Part shown: piece by piece, positions 26,330-33,953 of the stretch | Layout of the letters: each line of letters opens with the position of its first letter | Position numbering within the stretch: position 1 is the stretch's first letter | From: CAWDVK01 sp963805715 | Lineage (GTDB): Bacteria; Actinomycetota; Actinomycetes; Streptosporangiales; Streptosporangiaceae | Direction of reading: 5' to 3' | DNA: 64,000 nt | Assembly (NCBI GenBank): GCA_963805715.1 | Contig: CAWDVK010000009.1 | Span: 310,001 to 374,000, forward strand | The notes under the pieces: model-generated | The model's input: the letters and a program-made list of their open reading frames with translations, nothing else | Told to the model about the DNA's origin: nothing | The model's database searches: none | Program-made: the position numbers and the translations under genes

Positions 26330-26450
26330 CCGGTGCTCTGGTCCCCCGCCGGGGCACCAACTGCCGGCGTTCCGGGCCCCCGTCGGAGCGCCGATGATTG
26401 CGACGCCGGGTGGTTTGCCCCCGTAGCCACCCGGCGTCGCTCTTTCTTTT
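26330..26450 (+). ncRNA. 6C-like small RNA: three hairpins with C5 loops
   Basis: No open reading frame fits this AT-flanked stretch, but it folds into three successive hairpins. (1) 26332-26341 with 26349-26358, 10 bp, loop UCCCCCG. (2) 26366-26374 with 26384-26392, 9 bp, loop GGCCCCCGU. (3) 26400-26413 with 26427-26440, 14 bp, loop containing CCCCC, followed by a T-rich tract. Successive stem-loops exposing C-runs are the hallmark of the actinobacterial 6C sRNA family, which base-pairs with G-rich ribosome-binding sites. Here each run is five C rather than six, and the neighbours (DUF3099, ABC permease) are not the usual 6C context I remember, so I call it 6C-like. About 120 nt. Confidence 0.65.
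26400..26450 (+). terminator. Intrinsic terminator of the small RNA
   Basis: Perfect 14-bp stem GCGACGCCGGGTGG / CCACCCGGCGTCGC with a 13-nt loop, immediately followed by TCTTTCTTTT. The clearest rho-independent terminator in the window. Confidence 0.85.
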
Positions 26451-26479
26451 CCCGGCTCAGCGTCCCCCCGGCGGCGGCC

Positions 26480-27382
26480 TTACTCCGTCTTCCGGAACTC
26501 CGCGATCGCGATGCCCATCATCGCCAGGCCCATGGCCGCCACCATGCCCAGCGACAGCCAGAGCGGGACCAGCCAGCCGGCCCAGGTGATGCCGGGCGAC
26601 AGCGCGTTCGCGAACAGCGGCGAGAGGCTGAGGTGGCTGAAGACCGCGTGCCGCATCGGCCCGACCACGTAGGTCAGCGGGTCGATCCGGGTCAGGACGC
26701 TGAGCCAGGCCGGCAGGCCGGTCAGCGGGTACAGCGCGCCGGACAGGAAGAACAGCGGCAGGACCAGCATCTGAGTGAGGGCCATGAAGGCCTGGAACTG
26801 CCGGATCCGCGCGGCCATCATGACCCCGAACGCGGTCAGCGTGAACGCCAGCAGCAGCAGCTCGCCGAGCAGGGTCAGCATCAGCGCCGGGTTGTACGGC
26901 ACGCCGGCGAACCCGGCCAGGGCCAGGAAGACCACGCCCTGGAAGGTGGCGATGGTGGCGCCGCCCAGGCACTTGCCGATCACGATGGACGCCCGGCTGA
27001 CGGGCGCCACCAGGATCTCGCGGAGGAAGCCGAACTCCCGGTCCCACACGATGGACGCGGCCGAGAAGATCGCGGTGAACAGCACCGACATGGCCAGCAC
27101 GCCGGGATAGATGAAGGTCTTGAAGTTCACCCCGGGCGGCATGCTGTGGCCGGCCAGCGAGGACAGCCCGGTGCCCAGGATGAACAGGAACAGGAATGGC
27201 TGGACCAGGGAGGTGATGGCGCGGAGCCGGTCGGTGCGGAACCTGATCAGCTCCCGCCGCCAGACGATGCTCACGGCCCGCAGGTCGTGCCGCAGGCCGC
27301 CCGCGGGGACCGCGACCCTGATCTCCTCGACTAGCTCGTCCTCGGCCAGCCCGGCCGTGATATCAGTGGTCTGCGTCGCCAT
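26480..27382 (-). CDS. ABC-2 type drug/polyketide exporter permease (DrrB type)
   Basis: 300-residue membrane subunit: IVWRRELIRFRTDRLRAITSLVQPFLFLFILGTGL at the N-terminus, then six hydrophobic segments and the conserved FSAASIVWDREFGFLREILVAPVSRASIVIGK loop of ABC-2 permeases. Exports hydrophobic compounds or lipids together with the ATPase encoded 3 bp upstream. Third gene of the padR operon. Confidence 0.9.
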   Translation of the reverse strand: MATQTTDITAGLAEDELVEEIRVAVPAGGLRHDLRAVSIVWRRELIRFRTDRLRAITSLVQPFLFLFILGTGLSSLAGHSMPPGVNFKTFIYPGVLAMSVLFTAIFSAASIVWDREFGFLREILVAPVSRASIVIGKCLGGATIATFQGVVFLALAGFAGVPYNPALMLTLLGELLLLAFTLTAFGVMMAARIRQFQAFMALTQMLVLPLFFLSGALYPLTGLPAWLSVLTRIDPLTYVVGPMRHAVFSHLSLSPLFANALSPGITWAGWLVPLWLSLGMVAAMGLAMMGIAIAEFRKTE

Positions 27383-27385
27383 TGC

Positions 27386-28450
27386 TCAGCGCCTCCCTCG
27401 GAACCGCTGCGCCATCTGGCGCATGGCGTCCGTGCCGGACGCCTCGGCGTCCCGGATCGTGCTGCCGGTATAGGACATGAAGACATCGTCGAGCGAGGGC
27501 CGGGACACGCTGACCGACCTGATCGGGATGCCGAGCTCGGCGAACAGCCGCGGCACGAACTGCTCGCCGGAGGCGACCGAGAAGGTCACCGCGCCCTCGT
27601 GCATGGCCGCCTCGAGCCCGAACTTCTCGGCCAGCGCCCGGATCGCCGCCTGGTCGTCCGCAGTGTGGATCTGTACCCGGTCCTTGCCGACGCTGGCCTT
27701 CAGCGCCTCCGGCGTGTCGATGGCCACGATCTTGCCGTGATCGATGATGGCGATCCGGTCGCAGTGCTCGGCCTCGTCCATGTAGTGGGTGGTGAGGAAG
27801 ATCGTGATGTCCTCGCGGCCCTTGAGGTCGTTGATGTAGGTCCAGATGGAGGAGCGAGTCTGCGGGTCCAGGCCCACGGTCGGCTCGTCCAGGAACAGCA
27901 CGCGCGGCGCGTGCAGCAGTCCCCTGGCGATCTCCAGCCGCCGCTGCATGCCGCCGGAGAACGTGCTGACCAGGCTGTCCTTGCGATCCCAGAGCCCGAC
28001 CATCTCCATCACCTGGCGCATCCGCGGCAGCACGGCGGCTCTCGGCACGCCGTAGAGCTCCGCGTGGAACCGCAGGTTCTGCTCGGCGGTCAGGTAGGTA
28101 TCCAGGGTGGTGTCCTGGAACACCAGCCCGATGTTCCGGCGGACCGCGTCCCGGTCGCTCGCCGCGTCGTGGCCGGCCACCATCGCGGTCCCGGCGGTCG
28201 CGTTCGCCAGCGTGCAGAGGATCTTGATCGTCGTGGTCTTGCCCGCGCCGTTCGGCCCGAGGAAGCCGAAGGTCTCGCCCCTGGCCACCTCGAAGTCGAT
28301 GCCCCGGACGGCCTCAACGTCGCCGTATCGCTTGATCAGGCCGGATACCGAGATCACGACCGGGGACGCCGCCCGGCCGGCTGCCTGCCCGGCGATCGCC
28401 GTGTCCGTGCCGCTCTCTGCTGGCACCGCTCTGGCCTCCCTGGTCCGCAT
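27386..28450 (-). CDS. ABC-2 exporter ATP-binding protein (DrrA type)
   Basis: About 354 residues from ATG 28450. Walker A GPNGAGKTTT, signature FSGGMQRRLEIARGLL, Walker B VLFLDEPTVGLDPQTR, H-loop LTTHYMDEAEHCDR, and the C-terminal DrrA-type extension (IRSVSVSRPSLDDVFMSYTGSTIRD). Energises the permease at 26480-27382. The start is 40 bp after the padR stop, so all three genes are probably one transcript. Confidence 0.92.
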   Translation of the reverse strand: MRTREARAVPAESGTDTAIAGQAAGRAASPVVISVSGLIKRYGDVEAVRGIDFEVARGETFGFLGPNGAGKTTTIKILCTLANATAGTAMVAGHDAASDRDAVRRNIGLVFQDTTLDTYLTAEQNLRFHAELYGVPRAAVLPRMRQVMEMVGLWDRKDSLVSTFSGGMQRRLEIARGLLHAPRVLFLDEPTVGLDPQTRSSIWTYINDLKGREDITIFLTTHYMDEAEHCDRIAIIDHGKIVAIDTPEALKASVGKDRVQIHTADDQAAIRALAEKFGLEAAMHEGAVTFSVASGEQFVPRLFAELGIPIRSVSVSRPSLDDVFMSYTGSTIRDAEASGTDAMRQMAQRFRGRR

Positions 28451-28490
28451 GTCGAGCCTAACTCCCCGGCGCGGCGGCCGGCGAGGCCGC

Positions 28491-29204
28491 TCAGGCCCCG
28501 CCGCCGCCCGCCTCGTCGTCGTCTGCTGCCAGTATCCGGTACAGCGACTTGCGGCACTCGGTGACGACCTTGCGCGCCTGCGCCATCTGGGCATCGGTGC
28601 CGGCGCTCACCACCTGGAAGGCAGCCATGGCGACCTGGCCGATCAGCGAGCGCATCTCGATCGCGGCGCCGCCGGCGCTGCCCGCCAGCTCGTCCCAGGG
28701 CGCGCGCAGCTCGTCCGGATGCGCGTCGGCATAGCCGCGGCCCTCGTCGGTCAGCACGTACGCCCGCCGGCCGCTGTCGTCCGACTCGGCCCTGATCAGG
28801 CCCTCATCCTCCAGCTGCTGCAGCGCCGGGTACACCGAGCCGGGGCTGGCGCGCCACACCCCGCCGCTGCGCTCGCCGATGGCCTGGATGATCTGGTAGC
28901 CATTCATCGGGCCCTCGGCCAGCAGCGAGAGGGCCGCGGCGCGCACGTCACCCCGCCGGGCCCGTGGCCCGCGCATCCTCGGCTCATGCATCCAGGGCCC
29001 GAAGCCATGCGGGCCGAGCGGCCCCTCGCCGAACGGAGGCCGGCCGGGAAATCCCCCGCCGCGCACGTGGCCGCGGCGCCCGCCGCCGCGCGGCCGCCGC
29101 TCGTCGTCGTCGTTATGACCCCGCCAGCTGCCCCGGCTCCCGCCGGGCCAGCCCGCCATCTCCGGGTCGCCGTCACGGCGGCGCCAGGATTCCTCGTTTC
29201 GCAT
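28491..29204 (-). CDS. PadR-family transcriptional regulator
   Basis: 237 residues. The winged helix begins near residue 85 (RRGDVRAAALSLLAEGPMNGYQIIQAIGERSGGVWRASPGSVYPALQQLEDEGLI, the PadR signature), followed by a C-terminal helical dimerisation part. The first 80 residues are a disordered Gly/Arg/His/Pro-rich tail, as in other actinobacterial PadR proteins. Most likely represses its own operon, which encodes the DrrAB-like exporter; a palindrome overlapping the -10 region supports autoregulation. Confidence 0.9.
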   Translation of the reverse strand: MRNEESWRRRDGDPEMAGWPGGSRGSWRGHNDDDERRPRGGGRRGHVRGGGFPGRPPFGEGPLGPHGFGPWMHEPRMRGPRARRGDVRAAALSLLAEGPMNGYQIIQAIGERSGGVWRASPGSVYPALQQLEDEGLIRAESDDSGRRAYVLTDEGRGYADAHPDELRAPWDELAGSAGGAAIEMRSLIGQVAMAAFQVVSAGTDAQMAQARKVVTECRKSLYRILAADDDEAGGGGA

Positions 29205-29276
29205 ATCCCTGTCTCCCCTGCGGATACCGGCTCAGGTCCGTGTACGGGACTGTCGCCGGAGTTCTTGGACAGGTCA

Positions 29277-29305
29277 AAGATATATCGCTATCTATCTCAT
29301 GGCAA
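29277..29305 (-). promoter_or_regulatory. padR operon promoter with overlapping operator palindrome
   Basis: On the minus strand TTGCCA (29305-29300), a 17-nt spacer and TATCTT (29282-29277) form a good promoter about 70 nt upstream of padR. AGATA-n6-TATCT (29278-29293), an inverted repeat, overlaps the -10 and spacer, where a repressor would block RNA polymerase. The AT-richness contrasts with the surroundings. Confidence 0.6.
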
Positions 29306-29359
29306 GCTCCTGCGACTAGCCGCCCGGCGGGCCGCAGGACGCAGCCGGTCAGCTGATCG

Positions 29360-29599
29360 CTAGCTTTCCGCCGCGGCCCACCCGGCCGCCAGGTCCCGGA
29401 GCCGCCGGGCCGCGTCATCCAGCGGCTGGCCCTGGCCGACGGCCAGGCCCAGCAGGAACGCCGTCAGCGGCGCGGCCGGCCGCTCAACGCCGTGCGCGAC
29501 ATCCCTGGCCAGGTCAAGCACGACCCTGGCGGTCACGTCGGCCCGCCGCAGGCCGAGCTCGGCGCAGGCCGCGTCCGTCCAGCTGTCCAGCGTGCTCAT
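29360..29599 (-). CDS. DUF6457 small protein linked to molybdenum cofactor genes
   Basis: 79-residue helical protein: LDSWTDAACAELGLRRADVTARVVLDLARDVAHGVERPAAPLTAFLLGLAVGQG (split) and DDAARRLRDLAAGW. Recognised as the DUF6457 type that is found beside, or fused to, MobA-like proteins in actinomycetes. Third gene of the moaA-mobA set, 54 bp after mobA. Function unknown; a Moco-guanylylation partner is an inference from context. Confidence 0.7.
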   Translation of the reverse strand: MSTLDSWTDAACAELGLRRADVTARVVLDLARDVAHGVERPAAPLTAFLLGLAVGQGQPLDDAARRLRDLAAGWAAAES

Positions 29600-29653
29600 G
29601 TGCTCTCCTTCCGGCCGCCGATCGCGGGGCCGCGGCGGTGGCTACCCGGCTCA

Positions 29654-30385
29654 TCATGACGGGCCCTCGCGGCCGGGACCGGCCCAGGCCCGGGCGGCGG
29701 CCAGATCGGCTGGACTGTCGCAGTCGAGCCAGGGCGGCGGCTCGCCGGGCGGCAGCTGCGGGCGCAGCAGCGCCGGCGCCAGCGGCCCGAGCAGCCCGCG
29801 CACCGAGCTTCCCCGGTACTGGCCGCAGGCCTGCCGCAGCTCGAACATCCGCCAGACGCCGGCCAGCCACTGCGGCCGCCCGCCGTCGTCAGCCAGGACG
29901 CATCCGGCGCCAGGGGCGGCCTGCAGCAGCGCGCGCAGCTGATCACCGGTCAGGAAGGGCAGGTCGCCGGCGAGCACGGCGATCCAGGGCGCCTGCACCT
30001 CGGCCAGCCCGCGGCGGATGGCCGGCACGGGCCCGGACTGCGGCGGCTGCTCCTGCACGACGAGCAGGCGGCCGGACGGGAAGGCCCGCGGCCAGCTCTC
30101 GCCGCCCGGCTCACCGGGCTGTTCAGCGCCGGGCTGGCCAGGGCCGGGCTGGCCAGGGCCGGGCTGGCCAGGGCCGGGCTGGCCGGCGGGCGTCACCCCC
30201 GGCCGCGGCGGCCCGACGATGATGCACCGGCCGGCGCCCGCGGCGGCCGCGGCCGAGACGACAGCGCCGAGCAGCGAGCTGCCGCCGACCCGCAGGGCCG
30301 GCTTGTCTGCTCCGCCCAGCCGGGCGGCGCGGCCGCCGGCCAGCACGATCGCGTCGAATCCGGCCGGCTCCCCCGTCGCCTGCAC
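29654..30385 (-). CDS. mobA: Molybdenum cofactor guanylyltransferase (MobA-like)
   Basis: Nucleotidyltransferase of 243 residues that would attach GMP to molybdopterin. N-terminal GTP-binding LAGGRAARLGGADKPALRVGG at about residues 15-35 (GGxxxRxGxxK motif), later VLAGDLPFLTGDQL with the metal-binding Asp. An insert of Gly-Pro-Gly-Gln-Pro repeats (about residues 68-90), encoded by a 15-bp tandem repeat, lies in what is normally a short loop. GTG start 9 bp after the moaA stop. Context with MoaA, FdhD and Sec genes points to bis-MGD for formate dehydrogenase. Confidence 0.85.
   Translation of the reverse strand: MQATGEPAGFDAIVLAGGRAARLGGADKPALRVGGSSLLGAVVSAAAAAGAGRCIIVGPPRPGVTPAGQPGPGQPGPGQPGPGQPGAEQPGEPGGESWPRAFPSGRLLVVQEQPPQSGPVPAIRRGLAEVQAPWIAVLAGDLPFLTGDQLRALLQAAPGAGCVLADDGGRPQWLAGVWRMFELRQACGQYRGSSVRGLLGPLAPALLRPQLPPGEPPPWLDCDSPADLAAARAWAGPGREGPS
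30131..30184 (+). repeat. 15-bp tandem repeat inside mobA
   Basis: Unit GGGCTGGCCAGGGCC repeated three times exactly (30131, 30146, 30161) plus a partial fourth. In the mobA frame it encodes repeats of five residues (PGPGQ). In-frame length variation between strains is likely. Confidence 0.9.
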
Positions 30386-30394
30386 GGCTGGCGC

Positions 30395-31384
30395 TCAGCC
30401 GCCGATGGCGGACATCGGCCGGGCCGGCTGCAGGAAGCCGGGGTCATTGATGCCGTGCCCGGGCAGCTTCGCCGCGACGGCCCGGCGCCAGGCGGCCGCG
30501 ATCTCCTCGTCGCAGGCGCCCGCGCGCAGCGGCCCGCGCAGGTCGCTCTCGTCCCTGGCGAACAGGCAGTTACGGATCTGCCCGTCGGCGGTCAGCCGGA
30601 CCCGGTCACACGCCCCGCAGAATGGCCGCGTCACCGAGCCGATGATGCCGACCCGCTCGGGGCCGCCGTCGACCAGGAAGGACTCGGCCGGCGCCGCGCC
30701 GCGGGCCGCCGGGTCGTCGGGCTTGAGGACGAACCCGGAGCCGAGCGCGTGCAGGATCTCGTCGGCGGTGACCATCTGATCGCGCCGCCAGCCATGCTGG
30801 GCGTCGAGCGGCATCTGCTCGATGAACCGCAGCTCGTAACCGTGGTCCAGGCAGAATCGCAGCAGCGCCGCCGCCTCGTGGTCGTTGACGCCGCGCATCA
30901 GCACGGTATTCACCTTGACCGGGGCCAGGCCGGTGGCCTGGGCTGCCTCCAGGCCGGCCAGCACATCGGCCAGCCGGTCCCGCCGGGCCAGCTCGATGAA
31001 CGTCTGCGCGGACAGCGTGTCCAGCGAGACGTTGATCCGGTCCAGGCCGGCGGCGTGCAGCGGGCCGGCCAGCCTGGCCAGCCCGATCCCGTTGGTCGTC
31101 ACCGACAGCTCCGGCCTGGGCCGCAGCGCGGCGGCCCGCGCCACGATGCCGGTCAGGCCCTTGCGCAGCAGCGGCTCGCCGCCGGTGAACCGCACCTCGG
31201 TGATGCCGAGCAGCCGCACGCCGATGCCGAGCAGCCGGACCAGCTCATCGTCGGTCAGCAGGCCCGCGCTCGGCATCCAGTCCAGCCCCTCGGGCGGCAT
31301 GCAGTAACTGCAGCGCAGATTGCACCGGTCGGTGAGGGAGACCCGCAGGTCCGTAGCGGTGCGCCCGAACGAGTCGGTCAGCAC
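30395..31384 (-). CDS. moaA: GTP 3',8-cyclase MoaA
   Basis: Radical-SAM enzyme for the first step of molybdopterin synthesis. 329 residues from GTG 31384, which lies 4 nt after AGGAGG. N-terminal SAM cluster motif CNLRCSYC (Cys21, 25, 28), the FTGGEPLLRKGL segment, C-terminal second cluster CGACDRVRLTADGQIRNCLF, and the essential C-terminal Gly-Gly (SAIGG). First gene of the moaA-mobA-DUF6457 set; moaC and moaE are not in the window. Confidence 0.95.
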   Translation of the reverse strand: MLTDSFGRTATDLRVSLTDRCNLRCSYCMPPEGLDWMPSAGLLTDDELVRLLGIGVRLLGITEVRFTGGEPLLRKGLTGIVARAAALRPRPELSVTTNGIGLARLAGPLHAAGLDRINVSLDTLSAQTFIELARRDRLADVLAGLEAAQATGLAPVKVNTVLMRGVNDHEAAALLRFCLDHGYELRFIEQMPLDAQHGWRRDQMVTADEILHALGSGFVLKPDDPAARGAAPAESFLVDGGPERVGIIGSVTRPFCGACDRVRLTADGQIRNCLFARDESDLRGPLRAGACDEEIAAAWRRAVAAKLPGHGINDPGFLQPARPMSAIGG

Positions 31385-31455
31385 GGCGCCTCCTGCCCAG
31401 CATGGGAGCAAAGTTCCCGGAAAACCTCCAGCCTACGACCGCCCTCAGGCAGCCC

Positions 31456-31488
31456 TGTGGCCACTGCCCGCTTGTGGCCACTGCCCGC
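31456..31488 (+). repeat. Two direct copies of a 16-bp sequence
   Basis: TGTGGCCACTGCCCGC occurs at 31456-31471 and 31473-31488, in the 211-bp gap between the divergently oriented moaA and the ABC ATPase gene. Two close copies in a divergent promoter region could be regulator sites or a simple duplication. Confidence 0.7.
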
Positions 31489-31595
31489 AACAGCACCGCC
31501 AGGCGCGCATTCGTTCCCGTGTCAGCCGAACGGATGACACCGGGATGGCCGGCTGGCAGGCCCGGCCGCCCGGCTCCCGCTGGCATGCTGGCGCC

Positions 31596-32450
31596 ATGTC
31601 CGACCCGACAGCCCCCGCGGTCACCGTCCGCGGGCTGCGCAGGCAGTACGGCGGGATCGCCGCCGTCGACGGTATTGACCTTGACATCCGGCCCGGCGAG
31701 GTCTTTGCCCTGCTCGGTCCCAACGGCGCCGGCAAGACCACGACCGTCGAGATTCTTGAGGGGTACCGCCACCGGGACGGCGGCACGGTGGCGGTACTCG
31801 GGATCGACCCGGCGCACCCCAGCCGGGAATGGCGGGCGCGGATCGGCATCGTGTCGCAGTCGGGCACCGAGGCAGCGGAGCTCACCGCGGGCGAGCTGAT
31901 CGCGCATTTCGCGAAGTACTACCCGCAGCCCCGCGACCCGGCCGAGACCATCGAGGCCGTCGGCCTGACCGCGCACGCGGGCAAGCGGCTGCGGCAGCTG
32001 TCCGGCGGCCAGCGCCGGCGCGTCGACGTGGCACTGGGCATCATCGGCCATCCCGACCTGCTGTTCCTCGACGAGCCGACCACGGGCTTTGACCCGGAGG
32101 CCAGGCGGCAGTTCTGGGCGCTGATCGCCAGCCTGTCCGGCGGCGGCACCACGATCCTGCTCACCACGCACTACCTGGACGAGGCGGAGGCACTCGCGGA
32201 CCGGGTGGCGGTCATCTCGGCGGGCCGGATCGTCGCGGCCGGCAGGCCGGCCGACCTGGGCGGCCGGGCCACCGCCACCGCCACGGTGAGCTGGCAGGAC
32301 GGCGGCACCCGGCGCAGCCTGCGCACCGACCGGCCGACCCGGGTCGTGGCGGAGCTCGCGGCGCACAGCGCGGGCGAGATCCCCGGCCTGACCGTGACCC
32401 GGCCATCGCTGGAAGACGTCTACCTGCAACTGATCGGGGCAGTCCGATGA
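31596..32450 (+). CDS. ABC-2 exporter ATP-binding protein
   Basis: 284 residues from ATG 31596. Walker A GPNGAGKTTT, signature LSGGQRRRVDVALGII, Walker B LLFLDEPTTGFDPEAR, H-loop LTTHYLDEAEALADR, CcmA-type. It overlaps the next reading frame by 4 bp (ATGA), where the permease partner should be, but that gene is truncated. The ATPase may therefore be orphaned or work with another permease. Confidence 0.9.
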   Translation: MSDPTAPAVTVRGLRRQYGGIAAVDGIDLDIRPGEVFALLGPNGAGKTTTVEILEGYRHRDGGTVAVLGIDPAHPSREWRARIGIVSQSGTEAAELTAGELIAHFAKYYPQPRDPAETIEAVGLTAHAGKRLRQLSGGQRRRVDVALGIIGHPDLLFLDEPTTGFDPEARRQFWALIASLSGGGTTILLTTHYLDEAEALADRVAVISAGRIVAAGRPADLGGRATATATVSWQDGGTRRSLRTDRPTRVVAELAAHSAGEIPGLTVTRPSLEDVYLQLIGAVR

Positions 32451-32656
32451 GCACGGCAACTCCAGCGGCCCTGCCCCGCGCAGCCGGTCCCGCTGACCGG
32501 CTGCCATCAGCGCTCAGCCTGGGAGTCGCCCGCGGCGGACTGGAGCTGCGGGCCTTCTTCCGGCGGCGTGAGTCGGTCGTGTTCACGTTCTCGCTGCCGG
32601 CGGTGACCAAGGCCATGGAGACGGGCGCCCTGCCCGCGCCCGGCCGGCCCAGCTAG
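32447..32656 (+). pseudogene. Truncated ABC-2 permease (N-terminal remnant)
   Basis: Only 69 residues remain. The start looks like a normal ABC-2 permease N-terminus (LGVARGGLELRAFFRRRESVVFTFSLP, split), which in intact homologues runs into the first of six transmembrane helices; here the next residues are AVTKAMETGALPAPGRPS and stop. No transmembrane segment is left. The 4-bp overlap with the ATPase gene shows it was its partner. An internal deletion joining the start to material near the old 3' end is the simplest reading. Confidence 0.75.
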
Positions 32657-32667
32657 CCGGGCCGGTC
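32642..32667 (+). terminator. Hairpin spanning the stop of the truncated permease
   Basis: GGCCGGCCC (32642-32650) pairs with GGGCCGGTC (32659-32667), 9 bp including one G-T pair, 8-nt loop containing the TAG stop. No T-run. Probably the original operon terminator brought close by deletion. Confidence 0.45.
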
Positions 32668-32795
32668 AGGCGACCTGGCCGGCGGCCCGTCCCGGCGTCT
32701 CCTAGCATTCAGCTCACGCCGCCACTGCGCCCGCCGGCCCGGCCCAGGCACCTCAGCCGGACCGGCCGGCCGACCGGATCACCGAGGATGGGCTC

Positions 32796-33932
32796 ATGAC
32801 TGTGCACAGCGCGATCTGGCGGGACCAGCTGACCGCGGCGGAGCGGGCGGCGCTGGGCCAGGGCCACGGCAGCATCGCCGAGCCGGCCCCGGACGTGCTG
32901 GTGATCGGCGGCGGCATCATGGGCGTGGCGACCGCGGCCGCCTGCCAGGACGCCGGGCTGGGCACCATTCAGCTGATCGAGACCGGCCGGCTGGGCAGCG
33001 GAGCCACCGGCGGAGCCACCGGGCTGCTGATTCCCGAGCCGCATCAGTGGAGCGATCCCGAGCCATTCGTGGACCTGGAGCGGGCCAGCCTGGAGCGCTG
33101 GCGGGAGCTGGAGCGCGACCTGCCGGGCGGGGTCGGCCTGACGGAGCTGGACTGGCTCGGCCTGGCGCCGCACGATGGCGGCTTCGCCGCGCACCAGCCG
33201 CGCGCCGTCGAATGGCTGAATCCGGGCCAGGTGGCCGAGCTGATTCCGGGCCTGGCCCGGCCGATGGAGGCCGCGCTGATCCGCCGCCAGGCGCGGGTGA
33301 ACCCGCTGCGCGCCGTCGCCCGCATCTCCGCCCGGCTGCGGGCCGTGGCCACCGGGGTAGCGGCGACCGGCGTGACGATCCGCGGCGACCGGGTGCACCG
33401 GGTGGCCACGTCGGCAGGCGAGGTGACCCCGGCGGCCGTGGTGTTCGCGACCGGGCGCCCCCCGGTCCTGGACGGCCTGCCGCTGCTCATTCCTTCCGAA
33501 CGGGTCAAGGGCCACCTCCTGGTCACCGGGCCGGCGCCCGTCCGGCTGCCCGGCATCGTCGCGCCGCTGGCCACCCAGATCGAGGACGGGCGGCTGCTGG
33601 CGGGCGGGACATTCAACGTCGGTGATGAGAGCCCGGCCGTCCAGCCCGAGGTCATCGAGTCGATCATGGAAGCACTCTGCACGGCCCTGCCGGAGCTGCG
33701 CGGACTGGGCATCGACTACCAGTGGTGCTGCTTCCGGCCGCGCCATCCCGACCGGCGCCCGGTGATCGACCGGGTGCCGGGCCTGGCCAACGCCTGGCTG
33801 ACCTCCGGCCACTTCCGCACCGGCATTCTCAACGCCCCGGCCACGGCGTCGGCGCTGGCCCGCTGGATCTCGGCCGGCGAGCCGCCCGCCGAGCAGAGCA
33901 GCTGGTCCGCGGGCAGGTTCGCCCGCCGCTAG
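32796..33932 (+). CDS. FAD-dependent amine/amino-acid oxidase (DAO family)
   Basis: 378 residues. N-terminal Rossmann motif VLVIGGGIMGVATAAACQDAG near residue 35, then GATGGATGLLIPEPH, substrate domain, and the C-terminal FAD-contact segment RRPVIDRVPGLANAWLTSGHFRTGILNAPATASALA (split). Members oxidise D-amino acids, sarcosine or glycine to imino acids with peroxide; the substrate here is undetermined. Single gene, convergent with selB (7-bp gap). Confidence 0.88.
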   Translation: MTVHSAIWRDQLTAAERAALGQGHGSIAEPAPDVLVIGGGIMGVATAAACQDAGLGTIQLIETGRLGSGATGGATGLLIPEPHQWSDPEPFVDLERASLERWRELERDLPGGVGLTELDWLGLAPHDGGFAAHQPRAVEWLNPGQVAELIPGLARPMEAALIRRQARVNPLRAVARISARLRAVATGVAATGVTIRGDRVHRVATSAGEVTPAAVVFATGRPPVLDGLPLLIPSERVKGHLLVTGPAPVRLPGIVAPLATQIEDGRLLAGGTFNVGDESPAVQPEVIESIMEALCTALPELRGLGIDYQWCCFRPRHPDRRPVIDRVPGLANAWLTSGHFRTGILNAPATASALARWISAGEPPAEQSSWSAGRFARR

Positions 33933-33953
33933 CCCGGCGCTAGCCCGCGGCGG
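33923..33953. terminator. Shared hairpin between convergent DAO and selB genes
   Basis: CCGCCGC (33923-33929) pairs with GCGGCGG (33947-33953), 7 bp. The stem covers both stop-codon regions, so it may serve transcripts from both sides. Short and without T-run, hence tentative. Confidence 0.35.
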
